A DNA stretch of 64,000 nucleotides from Candidatus Gastranaerophilales bacterium (GCA_944325635.1 CALVBD010000001.1:558001-622000); one strand, 5' to 3'; positions 25,660 to 33,703 are shown, numbered from the stretch's first letter. A program made the numbers and translations. Notes: generated by a model from the letters alone, not told the origin.

Positions 25660-26126
25660 AGATTAAAATAATAGCGCTTGGCAGAATAAAAGAAAAATTT
25701 TTAAAGGAAGGAATTGACGAATTTTTAAAACGTCTGACGCCTTATTCGGCAGTGGAGGTTATAGAGCTTTCGCCTGTTGAAATTAAGGACGAGCACCTGA
25801 TTGAGCGGGCACTTGATGAAGAGGGCGAGAAAATTTTATCATATATAAAGCCGCAATCTTACGTGATAACAATGGAAATTAAGGGGAAGGAACTGTCGTC
25901 GGAGGAGTTTGCAGAAAAGATTGTCGAACTTACCAACGACGGACAGGGCGAAATAGTCTTTGTAATCGGTTCCTCCTGCGGGATTTCAAAAAACGTGAGT
26001 GCACGCGCGAATTTAAAAATGAGTATGTCAAAGATGACTTTTCTTCACCAGTTTGCACGGTTAATTCTGATTGAACAGATTTATAGAGCATTTAAGATTA
26101 TCAAGGGCGAAACCTATCATAAATAG
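25656..26126 (+). CDS. rlmH: 23S rRNA (pseudouridine-1915-N3)-methyltransferase
   Basis: 156 residues, matching RlmH. It methylates pseudouridine 1915 in helix 69 of 23S rRNA, using SAM. Signature: MKIKIIALGRIKEKFLKEG at the start; VFVIGSSCGISKNV in the knot; and the conserved end SMSKMTFLHQFARLILIEQ, IYRAFKIIKGETYHK. It is translationally coupled to mscS. Confidence 0.95.
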   Translation: MKIKIIALGRIKEKFLKEGIDEFLKRLTPYSAVEVIELSPVEIKDEHLIERALDEEGEKILSYIKPQSYVITMEIKGKELSSEEFAEKIVELTNDGQGEIVFVIGSSCGISKNVSARANLKMSMSKMTFLHQFARLILIEQIYRAFKIIKGETYHK

Positions 26127-26174
26127 GCTTTTTGGATTGATATACCACCTACACTGTATCAGCTAAATATTATC

Positions 26175-26371
26175 TGCTGAACTCGTTTGACAAAGCGAGC
26201 CAGAAATTTTGTCATCCTGAATTTATTTCAGGATCTTGAAATTTTTGAGTAAGCCTGTCCTTATTAAGTACGGCATCTCTTAAATTATGAGACCCTGAAA
26301 CACCAGGTAGGGGCATAAAATCACGTTTCGCCATTCGGCTCAACTGATTTTGCAGCCAGTTCAGGGTGACA
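26175..26371 (+). repeat. MITE-like dispersed element, copy 2
   Basis: Runs from GCTGAACTCGTTTGACAAAGCGAGC to CAGTTCAGGGTGACA. It corresponds to the reverse complement of the element at 23581-23725, in the opposite orientation, and carries an extra ~50 bases (26300-26355) absent from that copy. Confidence 0.65.
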
Positions 26372-26405
26372 TAACAGAGAGTTATAAATCTCGACCGGTT
26401 CCCTC

Positions 26406-26433
26406 TTGCGCTACTCAAAAAAACTGCTATAAT
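26406..26433 (+). promoter_or_regulatory. Promoter of the zincin-like gene, apparently leaderless
   Basis: TTGCGC (26406-26411), 16-nt spacer, perfect TATAAT (26428-26433) preceded by TGC (extended -10), then six nt to the ATG at 26440. Confidence 0.6.
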
Positions 26434-26439
26434 ACGTTT

Positions 26440-28323
26440 ATGGAAATACAGAAAATTACAACCAGTAAGATAGTAAATCAGAATTATATTACATCTAAAA
26501 AAGAAGATACTAAGCTTTTAACGGCACAACATTCCGACAGAAGCGAAGTTTTAATGAAGGAGCTTAACAAAATGGCAGGAAATAATATAGCGTTCAAAGG
26601 AAATTTTGAACTTAACCTTTCAAAAGAAGAACTTGAAAAGAGAACTCATAAAGATTATTTAATAACAAAAAAGATGTTAAAAGCAGACGCGCCTGAGTAT
26701 TTAGCGCTTGCGGAAGGTGATAAGGAAACGCTTAAACATCTTGTAAAAGCCGCATATATTTTAGAAAAAATTAATATGCAGCTTGATAACCCGCACAACT
26801 TAGAATTTAAAGAATATCTTGACAAAGAAATCGCAAAAGGCAACAAAAATGCTGAAATGACAAAGGTTCTTTTTGATGCGCAAAAAGGGATTAACGCGAT
26901 AGATTCAATGTCAGATAAAATCCACCTTGCAAAAGGTCATACAGACCTTCCGGGAAAAGGCGTCTATCCGGAAGATTTGACAAAAGAAGAGTTTCATCAA
27001 ATATTAACCAAAATGCTGAATGAAGGCAAAGACGAAGAAGTCAAAAAAATCCTCACCCAGCGTTCAGTTGTTGAGCGCAAAGGGGATGAACTTGTCGGAA
27101 TTGACTATATAGATAAGTTTCAGGAAGATTTTGCCCAAATGGCTGATGAACTTGATAAAGCAGCAGAAACTTCCACAAACAAAGAATTTACAAAATATCT
27201 GGTATTACAGGCACAGGCACTCAGAATGGCAAATCCGATGCTTGATGCTTATGCGGATAAACAGTGGGCAACATTACAGGATACCCCGCTGGAATTCACG
27301 ATTACGAGAGAAAATTATGAAGATGAAATGACAGGCACTATTGTAGAAAATAAAGAACTCAGCAAAATGCTTGAAGAACGCGGGATTACGCCTATTCCGA
27401 AAGATTTTCTCGGCGGCAGAGTCGGAATTGTGAATAAAAAAGGCACTGATGCCCTGATGGCGATAAAAAAATACCTTCCGACCCTGGCTGATAATATGCC
27501 TTATAAGGATGAATACGAACAGAATATTTCGACAAAAGGCGACGCAAAGCAAACCATGGTAGACGTTGACCTTGTTGCCGTTACCGGAAACGTCGGCGAA
27601 TACAGAGGCGGTATAACTTTAGCGGAAAACCTTCCGAACGATGATAAATTATCATTGAAAATCGGCGGAGGCAGACGTAATGTTTACCATAGACAGATAA
27701 GATTTATCAGCGACAAGGCTAAATTACAGGAAAGGTTAGACGCAATCCTTGATAAAGACCAGCAGAAGTATTATCTGGATGAAGCTGACCACTGGTTCAC
27801 AATCGGCCACGAAAATGCCCATTCACTCGGGCCTAAAAAAGCCGGCGAGTCACTTGGCAAATACAGAAACATCATTGAGGAAAACAAAGCCGATATGGGC
27901 TCACTTGCATTTGTGGATTTATTGACGGAACTCGGTATGTACACCCCTGAACAGCGTAAACAAATTATCGTAACAACTGTTACAGATAATTTTCTGAAAT
28001 CAAAACCGACGCTTTCTCAGGCACACAGAGTACGAACTGTTATGCAAAATAAATATTTTGCGGAACGCGGCGCGTATGAGATTACACCTGATGGAAAAAT
28101 CCACGTAAATATCGATAAAGTAGTTCCTATTGCAAAAGAAATGCTTGCGGAAATCGTGAGAATTCAAATTGACGGCGACTTTGACAAAGCTGAAAAATAC
28201 GTCAAAGATAACTTTGTTTGGACGGATAATATGGAACTTATCGCGCAAAAACTCCAGAAAGTTAACAAAACTCTCAACGGCAGAACAGAATCCGAACTTG
28301 CGGAAAAACTTCTGGCTGAATAA
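26440..28323 (+). CDS. Zincin-like metallopeptidase (HExxH), M49-like
   Basis: 627 residues from the ATG at 26440; an upstream extension of 30 codons overlaps the promoter and repeat and is rejected. N-terminal disordered ~50 residues contain NNIAFKGNFEL, one of the recurring short motifs. The catalytic motif is GHENAHSLGP (HENAH, about 457-461), with IIEENKADMGSLAF about 20 residues later giving a second-helix Glu (EExxAD). This layout is that of gluzincins related to dipeptidyl peptidase III (M49), although the M49 motif is usually HExxxH. Substrate unknown; no signal peptide. A terminator follows the gene. Confidence 0.7.
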   Translation: MEIQKITTSKIVNQNYITSKKEDTKLLTAQHSDRSEVLMKELNKMAGNNIAFKGNFELNLSKEELEKRTHKDYLITKKMLKADAPEYLALAEGDKETLKHLVKAAYILEKINMQLDNPHNLEFKEYLDKEIAKGNKNAEMTKVLFDAQKGINAIDSMSDKIHLAKGHTDLPGKGVYPEDLTKEEFHQILTKMLNEGKDEEVKKILTQRSVVERKGDELVGIDYIDKFQEDFAQMADELDKAAETSTNKEFTKYLVLQAQALRMANPMLDAYADKQWATLQDTPLEFTITRENYEDEMTGTIVENKELSKMLEERGITPIPKDFLGGRVGIVNKKGTDALMAIKKYLPTLADNMPYKDEYEQNISTKGDAKQTMVDVDLVAVTGNVGEYRGGITLAENLPNDDKLSLKIGGGRRNVYHRQIRFISDKAKLQERLDAILDKDQQKYYLDEADHWFTIGHENAHSLGPKKAGESLGKYRNIIEENKADMGSLAFVDLLTELGMYTPEQRKQIIVTTVTDNFLKSKPTLSQAHRVRTVMQNKYFAERGAYEITPDGKIHVNIDKVVPIAKEMLAEIVRIQIDGDFDKAEKYVKDNFVWTDNMELIAQKLQKVNKTLNGRTESELAEKLLAE

Positions 28324-28334
28324 AATATTACAAC

Positions 28335-28366
28335 AAAAGACCGGTCATATAAATGCCGGTCTTTTT
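28335..28366 (+). terminator. Terminator after the zincin-like gene
   Basis: 10-bp stem AAAAGACCGG/CCGGTCTTTT, with an 11-nt loop and T6. Confidence 0.85.
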
Positions 28367-28380
28367 TGATAGGAGATTTT

Positions 28381-28929
28381 ATGAAAAAAGTTTTAAATCT
28401 ATACTTGCAGGAACATCCGAAGCACAAAATATTTACGGCTGCTATACTTGCATACTGCGTCGGCTTAATTTTTATACTTTGCCCGCCGGAAAAAAGATTA
28501 ACCGGATTAATAATAGCTGTGCCTTTTACTATACTTGTACTTGTTATAAGAAGCCTTGTTTTGCTATATTCAAGAAAAAAATCCCCTTACAGATTTCTGG
28601 AACTGGATGATAAAAAATTAACTCTTGTTGATATTAACAGAGTCTCGACTCCGCTGAACTGGCAGGATATAAAAACTATTGCAATAAACTTTGATGGCGG
28701 GATTTGTCCTGAAATGCGGAGGTTCCCTGATATTCAAATAAATATAACCACAAACGGACAATCTGTTAAATTTTACAGTTTTGTTCCTCTTTCTGCTTTT
28801 GAACTTGTAAAAGCAGCAATATCAAAAAATGTTCAAATAATATATAATACACCTGATACCCAAAAATATTTTGAAAAAATGGTTAACAAACTGGCAATTT
28901 CCGAAACTAAAAATCCTTTATATAAATAA
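28381..28929 (+). CDS. Hypothetical two-helix membrane protein
   Basis: 182 residues from the ATG at 28381, which has AGGAG eight nt upstream (the frame opens five codons earlier, inside the terminator). Two membrane helices (about 18-37 and 43-65) and a cytoplasmic domain with alternating beta segments (YRFLELDDKKLTLVDINRVST, IKTIAINFDG), reminiscent of bacterial PH-like YcxB/PH domains, though this is a weak resemblance. 26 bases separate it from the next gene. Function unknown. Confidence 0.65.
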   Translation: MKKVLNLYLQEHPKHKIFTAAILAYCVGLIFILCPPEKRLTGLIIAVPFTILVLVIRSLVLLYSRKKSPYRFLELDDKKLTLVDINRVSTPLNWQDIKTIAINFDGGICPEMRRFPDIQINITTNGQSVKFYSFVPLSAFELVKAAISKNVQIIYNTPDTQKYFEKMVNKLAISETKNPLYK

Positions 28930-28955
28930 CAGGGGATTTTTACAGGAGGAAAATT

Positions 28956-29480
28956 ATGCCGGTACCGGGATTACAGGGAAGTACATCGCTCAGCACTTAT
29001 CAGAACTTTGACGGAACGAATTTGACAATAGGCGGAGTAGAAGAAAAAGCCAAATCAAAAAACGGTTCTGCCGCAGTTTTTTTAGGAATTGGAACTGATT
29101 TCAGTAAAGATGTAATTGGAGTTCTGGATTTTAAAGGTACACTAAATTACGACAAAAACGGGATTATTAACCAGAACCTCCGTGTAAGAAATACAGTGGG
29201 AACAAAAAGCAGCGCAACCCAGATAAGATATTCTCCGTTGAGCGTAAATGTTCCGGTAGGAAAAAACATAAGCCTATATGCAAACCCGCATTATGTCGGG
29301 AAATTCAATTACAAAACCGAAAAATGGACAAACAGCGCCGGCGTGTTTGCAGGCGTAACGCAGAAGCTTTCGCCGAAAACATCACTTTCGCTGGAGGTGC
29401 AGCGTTACAACCTGCAGAACATCAAGGACAACTCCGGCAAAAACTGGGGAGTTAATGTTATTGTATCTCACAACCTGTAA
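28956..29480 (+). CDS. Hypothetical beta-strand-rich protein
   Basis: 174 residues, with GGAGG before the ATG. Alternating polar/hydrophobic strands (AAVFLGIGTDFSKDVIGVLD, TSLSLEVQRYNLQN, GVNVIVSHNL) resemble outer-membrane beta-barrel strands, including an aromatic-free but hydrophobic C-terminus. There is no signal peptide, which is odd for a barrel. It could be exported by a non-Sec route, or be a soluble beta protein. Unrecognised. Confidence 0.55.
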   Translation: MPVPGLQGSTSLSTYQNFDGTNLTIGGVEEKAKSKNGSAAVFLGIGTDFSKDVIGVLDFKGTLNYDKNGIINQNLRVRNTVGTKSSATQIRYSPLSVNVPVGKNISLYANPHYVGKFNYKTEKWTNSAGVFAGVTQKLSPKTSLSLEVQRYNLQNIKDNSGKNWGVNVIVSHNL

Positions 29481-29504
29481 GTTTCCAAGGCTGCATCCGG
29501 CAGA

Positions 29505-30264
29505 TTAATAACTTACTTTAAACGGATAATCGTCAGGTATTTTCCAGCCATTCATCTGTATTACTGCAGTGCAGTATAAATGACTAGATGCTGTAGAGGA
29601 ATTACAGCCATAAGAACTATCTTTATATAAGGTATCAATTTGTCCATCCCAAGCATATTTATATGGTTCCATTCCTTTATTATAGTGATATTTCCATAAT
29701 TCAGACTTACTTGCAGGGAAAAAATTAAACATAAATACACACTTCCCTTTTGGAGAATGTTCCTTCAAACATTTATTCACATTCCCCGGATAAAAACGCC
29801 AATCCCGGTTATTTGCCGTATATGCAGTATATAAAGCACTTCCATCTGGAAAATACACCATAAGAGCTCCTTCATCTGTAGTTTCCATCCTTGTAATTTT
29901 CAAATACGGAATAAAATATTTTTTAAACCACGCTTCAGCTTTTGAAGAATTTTCTATAGGATTACCTTCTTCATCAATGTCAGCACCGGGTAACTCTTCA
30001 TACCAAATCTTTTTATCACCGTAATCATTTTCCGCCATCAGTATTGCCTGATTTATTGCGGAATAAAACTTTTTTAATCTGGTTTCAACAACTTTATTAT
30101 TGTTCTTCTGGATTAATGCGGGCAATGTCATTGCTGCAACAATTCCAATTATGCCAAGCGTTATGAGCACCTCGGCAAGTGTAAACCCTCTCAAATTGCC
30201 GGTCAAGGAGCTTAAATCACTTGCCCCCCCCCCCGAAAAGTCTTGCTATTACTGAGTTTTTCAT
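29505..30264 (-). pseudogene. Prepilin-like gene, out of frame at an 11-G tract (probable phase-OFF form)
   Basis: The only good start is ATG at 30264 (AAGGAG seven nt upstream), giving MKNSVIARLFGGGGK and then a stop. The eleven G (30224-30234 on the minus strand) put the frame one base out; with ten G the leader would run on as ASDLSSLTGNLRGFTLAEVLIT into the 233-residue pilin part ending KVSY at 29505. The pilin part carries the class III signature, a GDKKIWYEELPG segment, several Cys (NKCLKEH, GKCVFMF, YGCNSS, LYCTAV) and is otherwise intact. A TTG at 30206 has no ribosome site. So this is either a phase-variable gene in the OFF state, or a homopolymer sequencing error. Confidence 0.8.
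30224..30234 (-). repeat. Poly-G tract (11 G) in a prepilin leader
   Basis: Eleven consecutive G on the minus strand, in a genome where such runs are rare. It lies ten codons after the start; lengths of 7, 10 or 13 G restore the frame. Confidence 0.9.
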
Positions 30265-30328
30265 AATTTAATCTCCTTTTAAGTTTCTACTTTTTCATTA
30301 TAAATTATTTTTCACGAATTTACAATAT

Positions 30329-31114
30329 TTATAATTTGCTTTCCCTCTGGTAAGCCCAGGCTGAGTGGTTGTGGATGCTCTCAAATGCTTCGCATTCGAC
30401 TTCAAATTCATTCACAACAGGATGTTCTCGAAGTTTTACAACAACATCACGCAATACATCTTCTACAAACTTCGGATTATCCCAGGCTTTTTCGGTAACG
30501 TATTTTTCATCCTCACGCTTTAACAAAGGATAAACAGGACAGGACGCGCAGCTTTCCACTAGAGAAATTAAATCCTCAAGCCAGATATGTTTATCTTCAT
30601 CATAAGAAACTTTTACCGTAATAAAAGCCCTCTGGTTATGTGCACCGTTATCTGAAATTTCTTTTGAACACGGACAAAGCGTTGTTACAGGCACTTCAAC
30701 GCCGAGAATAAATTTGTATCCGTTGTCATTGTTAATTCTGCCCTCAAAAGTGCAGTCATAAGCCATCTGCGCAGGCAAATCCGTAACCGGAGAACGTTTC
30801 TCAATAAAATATTTAAACTTAAACTGCAATTCACCGCTCTCAGCATCAAGATTTTGAATTATTTTTTCCAAACATCCTTTTATATCCACCCCGAGGAGAT
30901 TTTTATCCTGCCATTCATTCAAAACCTCAACAAATCTTGACATGTGGGTACCTTTGTAATCCCGCGGCAGAGAAACATTGACTCTTGCTTTTGCACATAC
31001 TATCTGATTGGAATTGTTTTTACGCTGAATTATAAGCGGAACATCAATATGTTTAATCCCGACTTTTTGTATATCTACATTTCTTGTATCTTTTAAGTTT
31101 TGAATATCTTTCAT
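30329..31114 (-). CDS. folE2: GTP cyclohydrolase I, type IB
   Basis: 261 residues from the ATG at 31114 (AAGAGA upstream; a TTG three codons earlier is less likely). FolE2 converts GTP to 7,8-dihydroneopterin triphosphate, the first step in folate and queuosine precursor synthesis, using a metal other than obligatory zinc. Conserved blocks: VNVSLPRDYKGTHMSRF, EVPVTTLCPCSKEIS with the metal Cys, GAHNQRAFITVKV, and the closing ESIHNHSAWAYQRE. Folate supply fits the presence of the folate-dependent TrmFO in the same genome. Confidence 0.95.
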   Translation of the reverse strand: MKDIQNLKDTRNVDIQKVGIKHIDVPLIIQRKNNSNQIVCAKARVNVSLPRDYKGTHMSRFVEVLNEWQDKNLLGVDIKGCLEKIIQNLDAESGELQFKFKYFIEKRSPVTDLPAQMAYDCTFEGRINNDNGYKFILGVEVPVTTLCPCSKEISDNGAHNQRAFITVKVSYDEDKHIWLEDLISLVESCASCPVYPLLKREDEKYVTEKAWDNPKFVEDVLRDVVVKLREHPVVNEFEVECEAFESIHNHSAWAYQRESKL

Positions 31115-31202
31115 AAAAAACAAATCTCTTATGTTAAGTTTTATTAAAAACTTGCATCAAAAATAGCAATTTTTACAAACTTTTGTACTTTATATAAACA
31201 TA

Positions 31203-31264
31203 AAGCTCTCTCTTCTTATTTAAACGGATAGGCCTTGACAAAGTTTTCAAGGTCTTTTTTTTTT
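31203..31264 (+). ncRNA. Candidate small RNA ending in a strong terminator
   Basis: A + strand terminator (stem GGCCTTGA/TCAAGGTC at 31231-31254, then ten T) has no + strand gene before it: both flanking genes are on the minus strand. Upstream lie TTTACA (31172) and TATAAA (31193), a weak promoter. The predicted ~60-nt transcript starts with a C/U-rich CTCTCTCTTCTT able to pair with Shine-Dalgarno regions. This is inference. Confidence 0.35.
31231..31264 (+). terminator. Orphan Rho-independent terminator
   Basis: 8-bp stem with one G-U pair, an 8-nt loop and ten T. It lies in the gap between folE2 and the thioredoxin-like gene, both of which run on the other strand. Confidence 0.75.
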
Positions 31265-31266
31265 GA

Positions 31267-31752
31267 CTATTTAGATTGCTCGCATTTCTGGCAGTTATCA
31301 AGACGTTCTCTTAATTTCAAATATCTGTCTAGTTCAGGTCTGAGCTTTTTTAAATCCAGATAAATTGCATTATTTAACAAAAATCTGTTATCATATTTTG
31401 GGTCTATAACATACATAGTAGGAAAACCTGACAGAGCGACATCAGCCACAAGCTTTTGATTTGCAGGATCCTCTGCATTTAACATTACAAAATTATATTT
31501 ATCTTTATAAATTCTGCTGAGGGTTGCATATTTAGGCATAAATCTTAAACAATACCCGCACCAGTCAACATAAAATAATCCGATAATCGGTTTATCATCT
31601 TGTATAGCCTGTTCATAAGGAATACCCACATGATAATCAGACGGTACTTTTTTACCGAAATTTTCAGCTTTATTGGTAACGGCAACACTTACAACAGCAG
31701 TTGCTAAACATACAATCAAAATACCTAAGGCTATAAAAATTTTCTTTTTCAT
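31267..31752 (-). CDS. Membrane-anchored thioredoxin-like protein
   Basis: 161 residues from the ATG at 31752, with GAGGAG eight nt upstream. An N-terminal membrane anchor or signal (KKKIFIALGILIVCLATAVV) is followed by a thioredoxin fold with the active site FYVDWCGYCLRFMPKY (CGYC) and cis-Pro motif GFPTMYV. A second cysteine pair closes the protein (NCQKCEQ), unusual and possibly metal-binding or redox. The protein probably faces the periplasm and reduces or forms disulfides, perhaps in the Cys-rich pilins. The divergent sigma-factor gene shares its upstream region. Confidence 0.85.
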   Translation of the reverse strand: MKKKIFIALGILIVCLATAVVSVAVTNKAENFGKKVPSDYHVGIPYEQAIQDDKPIIGLFYVDWCGYCLRFMPKYATLSRIYKDKYNFVMLNAEDPANQKLVADVALSGFPTMYVIDPKYDNRFLLNNAIYLDLKKLRPELDRYLKLRERLDNCQKCEQSK

Positions 31753-31857
31753 ATTTTCACTTTCTCCTCTTTTAGTATGATAGCACAAAAGCTAAAATTT
31801 TAAAGCACACTCTTTCTACACATTTCTTAACAAAAGACTTGAAATAATATATACTAT

Positions 31858-31878
31858 GATATATACTAAGTATATATC
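31858..31878. promoter_or_regulatory. Palindromic operator overlapping a promoter
   Basis: Perfect inverted repeat GATATATACT-A-AGTATATATC. A TTGAAA (31839-31844) with a 17-nt spacer places the -10 TATACT (31862-31867) inside the left arm, directed toward the sigma-factor gene. A repressor or activator site is a fair inference. Confidence 0.5.
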
Positions 31879-31890
31879 GTGTTACTTGCT

Positions 31891-31936
31891 CCCGTACTTT
31901 TAAACGGGCAGGAAATTTCAGGTGCAAAAATTTCCT
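31891..31936 (+). promoter_or_regulatory. Structured 5' UTR of the sigma-factor gene
   Basis: Two consecutive hairpins lie in the untranslated leader: CCCGT/ACGGG (31891-31908) and AGGAAATTT/AAATTTCCT (31910-31936), ending 22 nt before the start codon. It matches no riboswitch class I know; an RNA thermometer or protein site is possible. Confidence 0.4.
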
Positions 31937-31958
31937 AAAAGCAAAATTAAGGAGTTTT

Positions 31959-32879
31959 ATGTCTATGAGCAATGATTTACCCGTAAAAATGAGAAAAACG
32001 ACGTCAAAATCCGACCCTGCCAGAAACGAAGTAGTAGAAGCTGCAAACGACAATGTGTTAACAGGTTATTTAAGAGAAATAGCCAATTATGAATCATTAA
32101 GTGCAGAAGAAGAAAAACAAGTTGCAAAACTGGCAAAAGCAGGAGACGCAGAGGCAAAACAAAGACTTATTCAGGCAAACTTAAAACTGGTTGTAGGAAT
32201 TGCTAAAAAAGCAATTCACGTTTCAGGACTGCCTATGATTGACTTAATCCAGGAAGGAAATCTTGGATTAATGATAGCAGCAGAAAAATTCAATTACAAA
32301 CTCGGATACAAATTCGCAACTTATGCAAGCTGGTGGATAAAACAATCAATGTTTAAAGCAATTTCCGAACAATCCCACTGCATGAAAATCCCTGTGTACA
32401 TACAGGAAACACTTTCCAAATTTTCCAAAGTAAAAGCCGAAATGGAAAGGGAGAACAATACCACGGTAAACAACCGTGAAGTTGCAAAGAAAATGAATAT
32501 TGAACCCGACAAAATTGAAGCCTTTCTGTCTGCTTATACAAAAACAATATCAATCGAGAGCGGATTGGAAAGAGAAAACGGCAAAGATATGAATATTGCG
32601 GATATTTTAGAGGATCAAAAGGCCTCTGTAACAGATAAAGTTGAATTTAAAAGCCTGCAAAATGATATTGAATTTGTAGTATCAACTCTCAAAGAAAGAG
32701 AGCAGGAAGTTGTTAGAATGCGCTACGGACTCGGGAATGCACCTAAAAGGACTCTGGAAGAAATAGGCAACCTCTACGGGGTTACCAAAGAATGTATCAG
32801 ACAGACGGAATTACGGGCGCTCAAAAAACTCAGAATGTCAAATATCGGACAGGAATTGCTTGCCGGATATATTGAATAA
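31959..32879 (+). CDS. Group 2 (RpoD-like) sigma factor
   Basis: 306 residues. Region 1.2 (NVLTGYLREIANYESLSAEEE), region 2 (LVVGIAKKAIHVSGLPMIDLIQEGNLGLMIAAEKF, then YKFATYASWWIKQSM), region 3 and region 4 (LKEREQEVVRMRYGLG, RTLEEIGNLYGVTKECIRQTE). It lacks the long region 1.1 of the housekeeping factor and differs from it in 2.4 (KQSMFKAISEQSHCMKIPV), as in the cyanobacterial SigB-E group of alternative sigma factors. AAGGAG precedes ATG. The operator-like palindrome and structured leader suggest tight control. A terminator follows. Confidence 0.9.
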   Translation: MSMSNDLPVKMRKTTSKSDPARNEVVEAANDNVLTGYLREIANYESLSAEEEKQVAKLAKAGDAEAKQRLIQANLKLVVGIAKKAIHVSGLPMIDLIQEGNLGLMIAAEKFNYKLGYKFATYASWWIKQSMFKAISEQSHCMKIPVYIQETLSKFSKVKAEMERENNTTVNNREVAKKMNIEPDKIEAFLSAYTKTISIESGLERENGKDMNIADILEDQKASVTDKVEFKSLQNDIEFVVSTLKEREQEVVRMRYGLGNAPKRTLEEIGNLYGVTKECIRQTELRALKKLRMSNIGQELLAGYIE

Positions 32880-32920
32880 AGAATTTCTCGTTGAGTGTGT
32901 ATTTTATGTCTCGTGAAGTC

Positions 32921-32944
32921 AGAGCGGCAAAATGCCGCTCTTTT
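32921..32944 (+). terminator. Terminator after the sigma-factor gene
   Basis: 9-bp stem AGAGCGGCA/TGCCGCTCT with a 3-nt loop and T4. Confidence 0.85.
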
Positions 32945-32973
32945 AATAATAATATCTATACATTAATTGAAGG

Positions 32974-33001
32974 TTTACATTACACAAAAAATTATTAAAA
33001 T
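32974..33001 (+). promoter_or_regulatory. Promoter of the secreted-protein gene, apparently leaderless
   Basis: TTTACA (32974-32979), 16-nt spacer, TAAAAT (32996-33001), then six nt to ATG at 33008. No Shine-Dalgarno is present. Confidence 0.5.
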
Positions 33002-33007
33002 AAAAGT

Positions 33008-33541
33008 ATGAGAAAATTTTTGACGCTTATTTTTGGAATATTAATACTTGTAACTGGTAACATTTCTTACGCGGATGGAGATCTATGGGATAATTTCGGG
33101 GATCAGAATGTCTACGGTCAAAAACCGGTAAGTGATGAAGATTTTGATAAAGCACTTGAAAGTAAACAAAAAAAGAAAAAGAATAAAAACATTCCAAAAG
33201 GGGAAGAATTCCGTCAGAGTAACGAAACCGATTTCATAAACAAAGTAGATACTGCACTTCCGGTACTCTGTATATCAATTCCCCTAAAAATAGGTGAGGA
33301 CGGCATTTTACCTGTAGGACATTATCAGGTTAAGGGCGAAAAAGAAAACGGGCAGCCGAGATTAAAACTGTACCAGTCAAGTTTTCTTATGGCAGATATA
33401 CCTGCTGTTGAAACAAACGAAGACTTTGATCAGCCTGAAATAAATTTTGTAGGAATGATTGACTATAACGATAAACAATATAAAATCATATTCGGCTCGG
33501 TTGACTTTAATGCATACGCCATTGTGGACACTGCCGAATAG
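33008..33541 (+). CDS. Hypothetical secreted protein
   Basis: 177 residues with a signal peptide (MRKFLTLIFGILILVTGNISYA, cleaved about residue 22). Then an acidic segment, a lysine cluster (KQKKKKNKN) and a domain of about 100 residues rich in beta (VDTALPVLCISIPLKIGEDGIL, PVGHYQVKGEKENGQPRLKLYQS). Probably periplasmic or lipid-free secreted. Unrecognised. Confidence 0.7.
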   Translation: MRKFLTLIFGILILVTGNISYADGDLWDNFGDQNVYGQKPVSDEDFDKALESKQKKKKNKNIPKGEEFRQSNETDFINKVDTALPVLCISIPLKIGEDGILPVGHYQVKGEKENGQPRLKLYQSSFLMADIPAVETNEDFDQPEINFVGMIDYNDKQYKIIFGSVDFNAYAIVDTAE

Positions 33542-33568
33542 ACGGGGAAATAATAAACAGCAGAATGA

Positions 33569-33703
33569 TTAAATAACAAAGTAAAGTAATGCAAACATAA
33601 AGCAGAGAGAAACTGCGCTCATCATAAACCACACGTGCATTACCGGATGCTGATAGTCCCAAATTTCTTTGATAGTTATAGCTGCATTTTCAATAACTTG
33701 CAT
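33569..33703 (-). CDS. 44-residue single-helix membrane protein
   Basis: GGAGAG four nt before an ATG at 33703 opens a 44-codon frame: a polar N-terminus MQVIENAAITIKEIWDYQHP followed by one membrane helix (VWFMMSAVSLCFMFALLYFVI) up to the stop. Codons, ribosome site and helix all agree with a real small membrane protein, which fills most of the gap between two + strand genes. Confidence 0.65.
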   Translation of the reverse strand: MQVIENAAITIKEIWDYQHPVMHVWFMMSAVSLCFMFALLYFVI

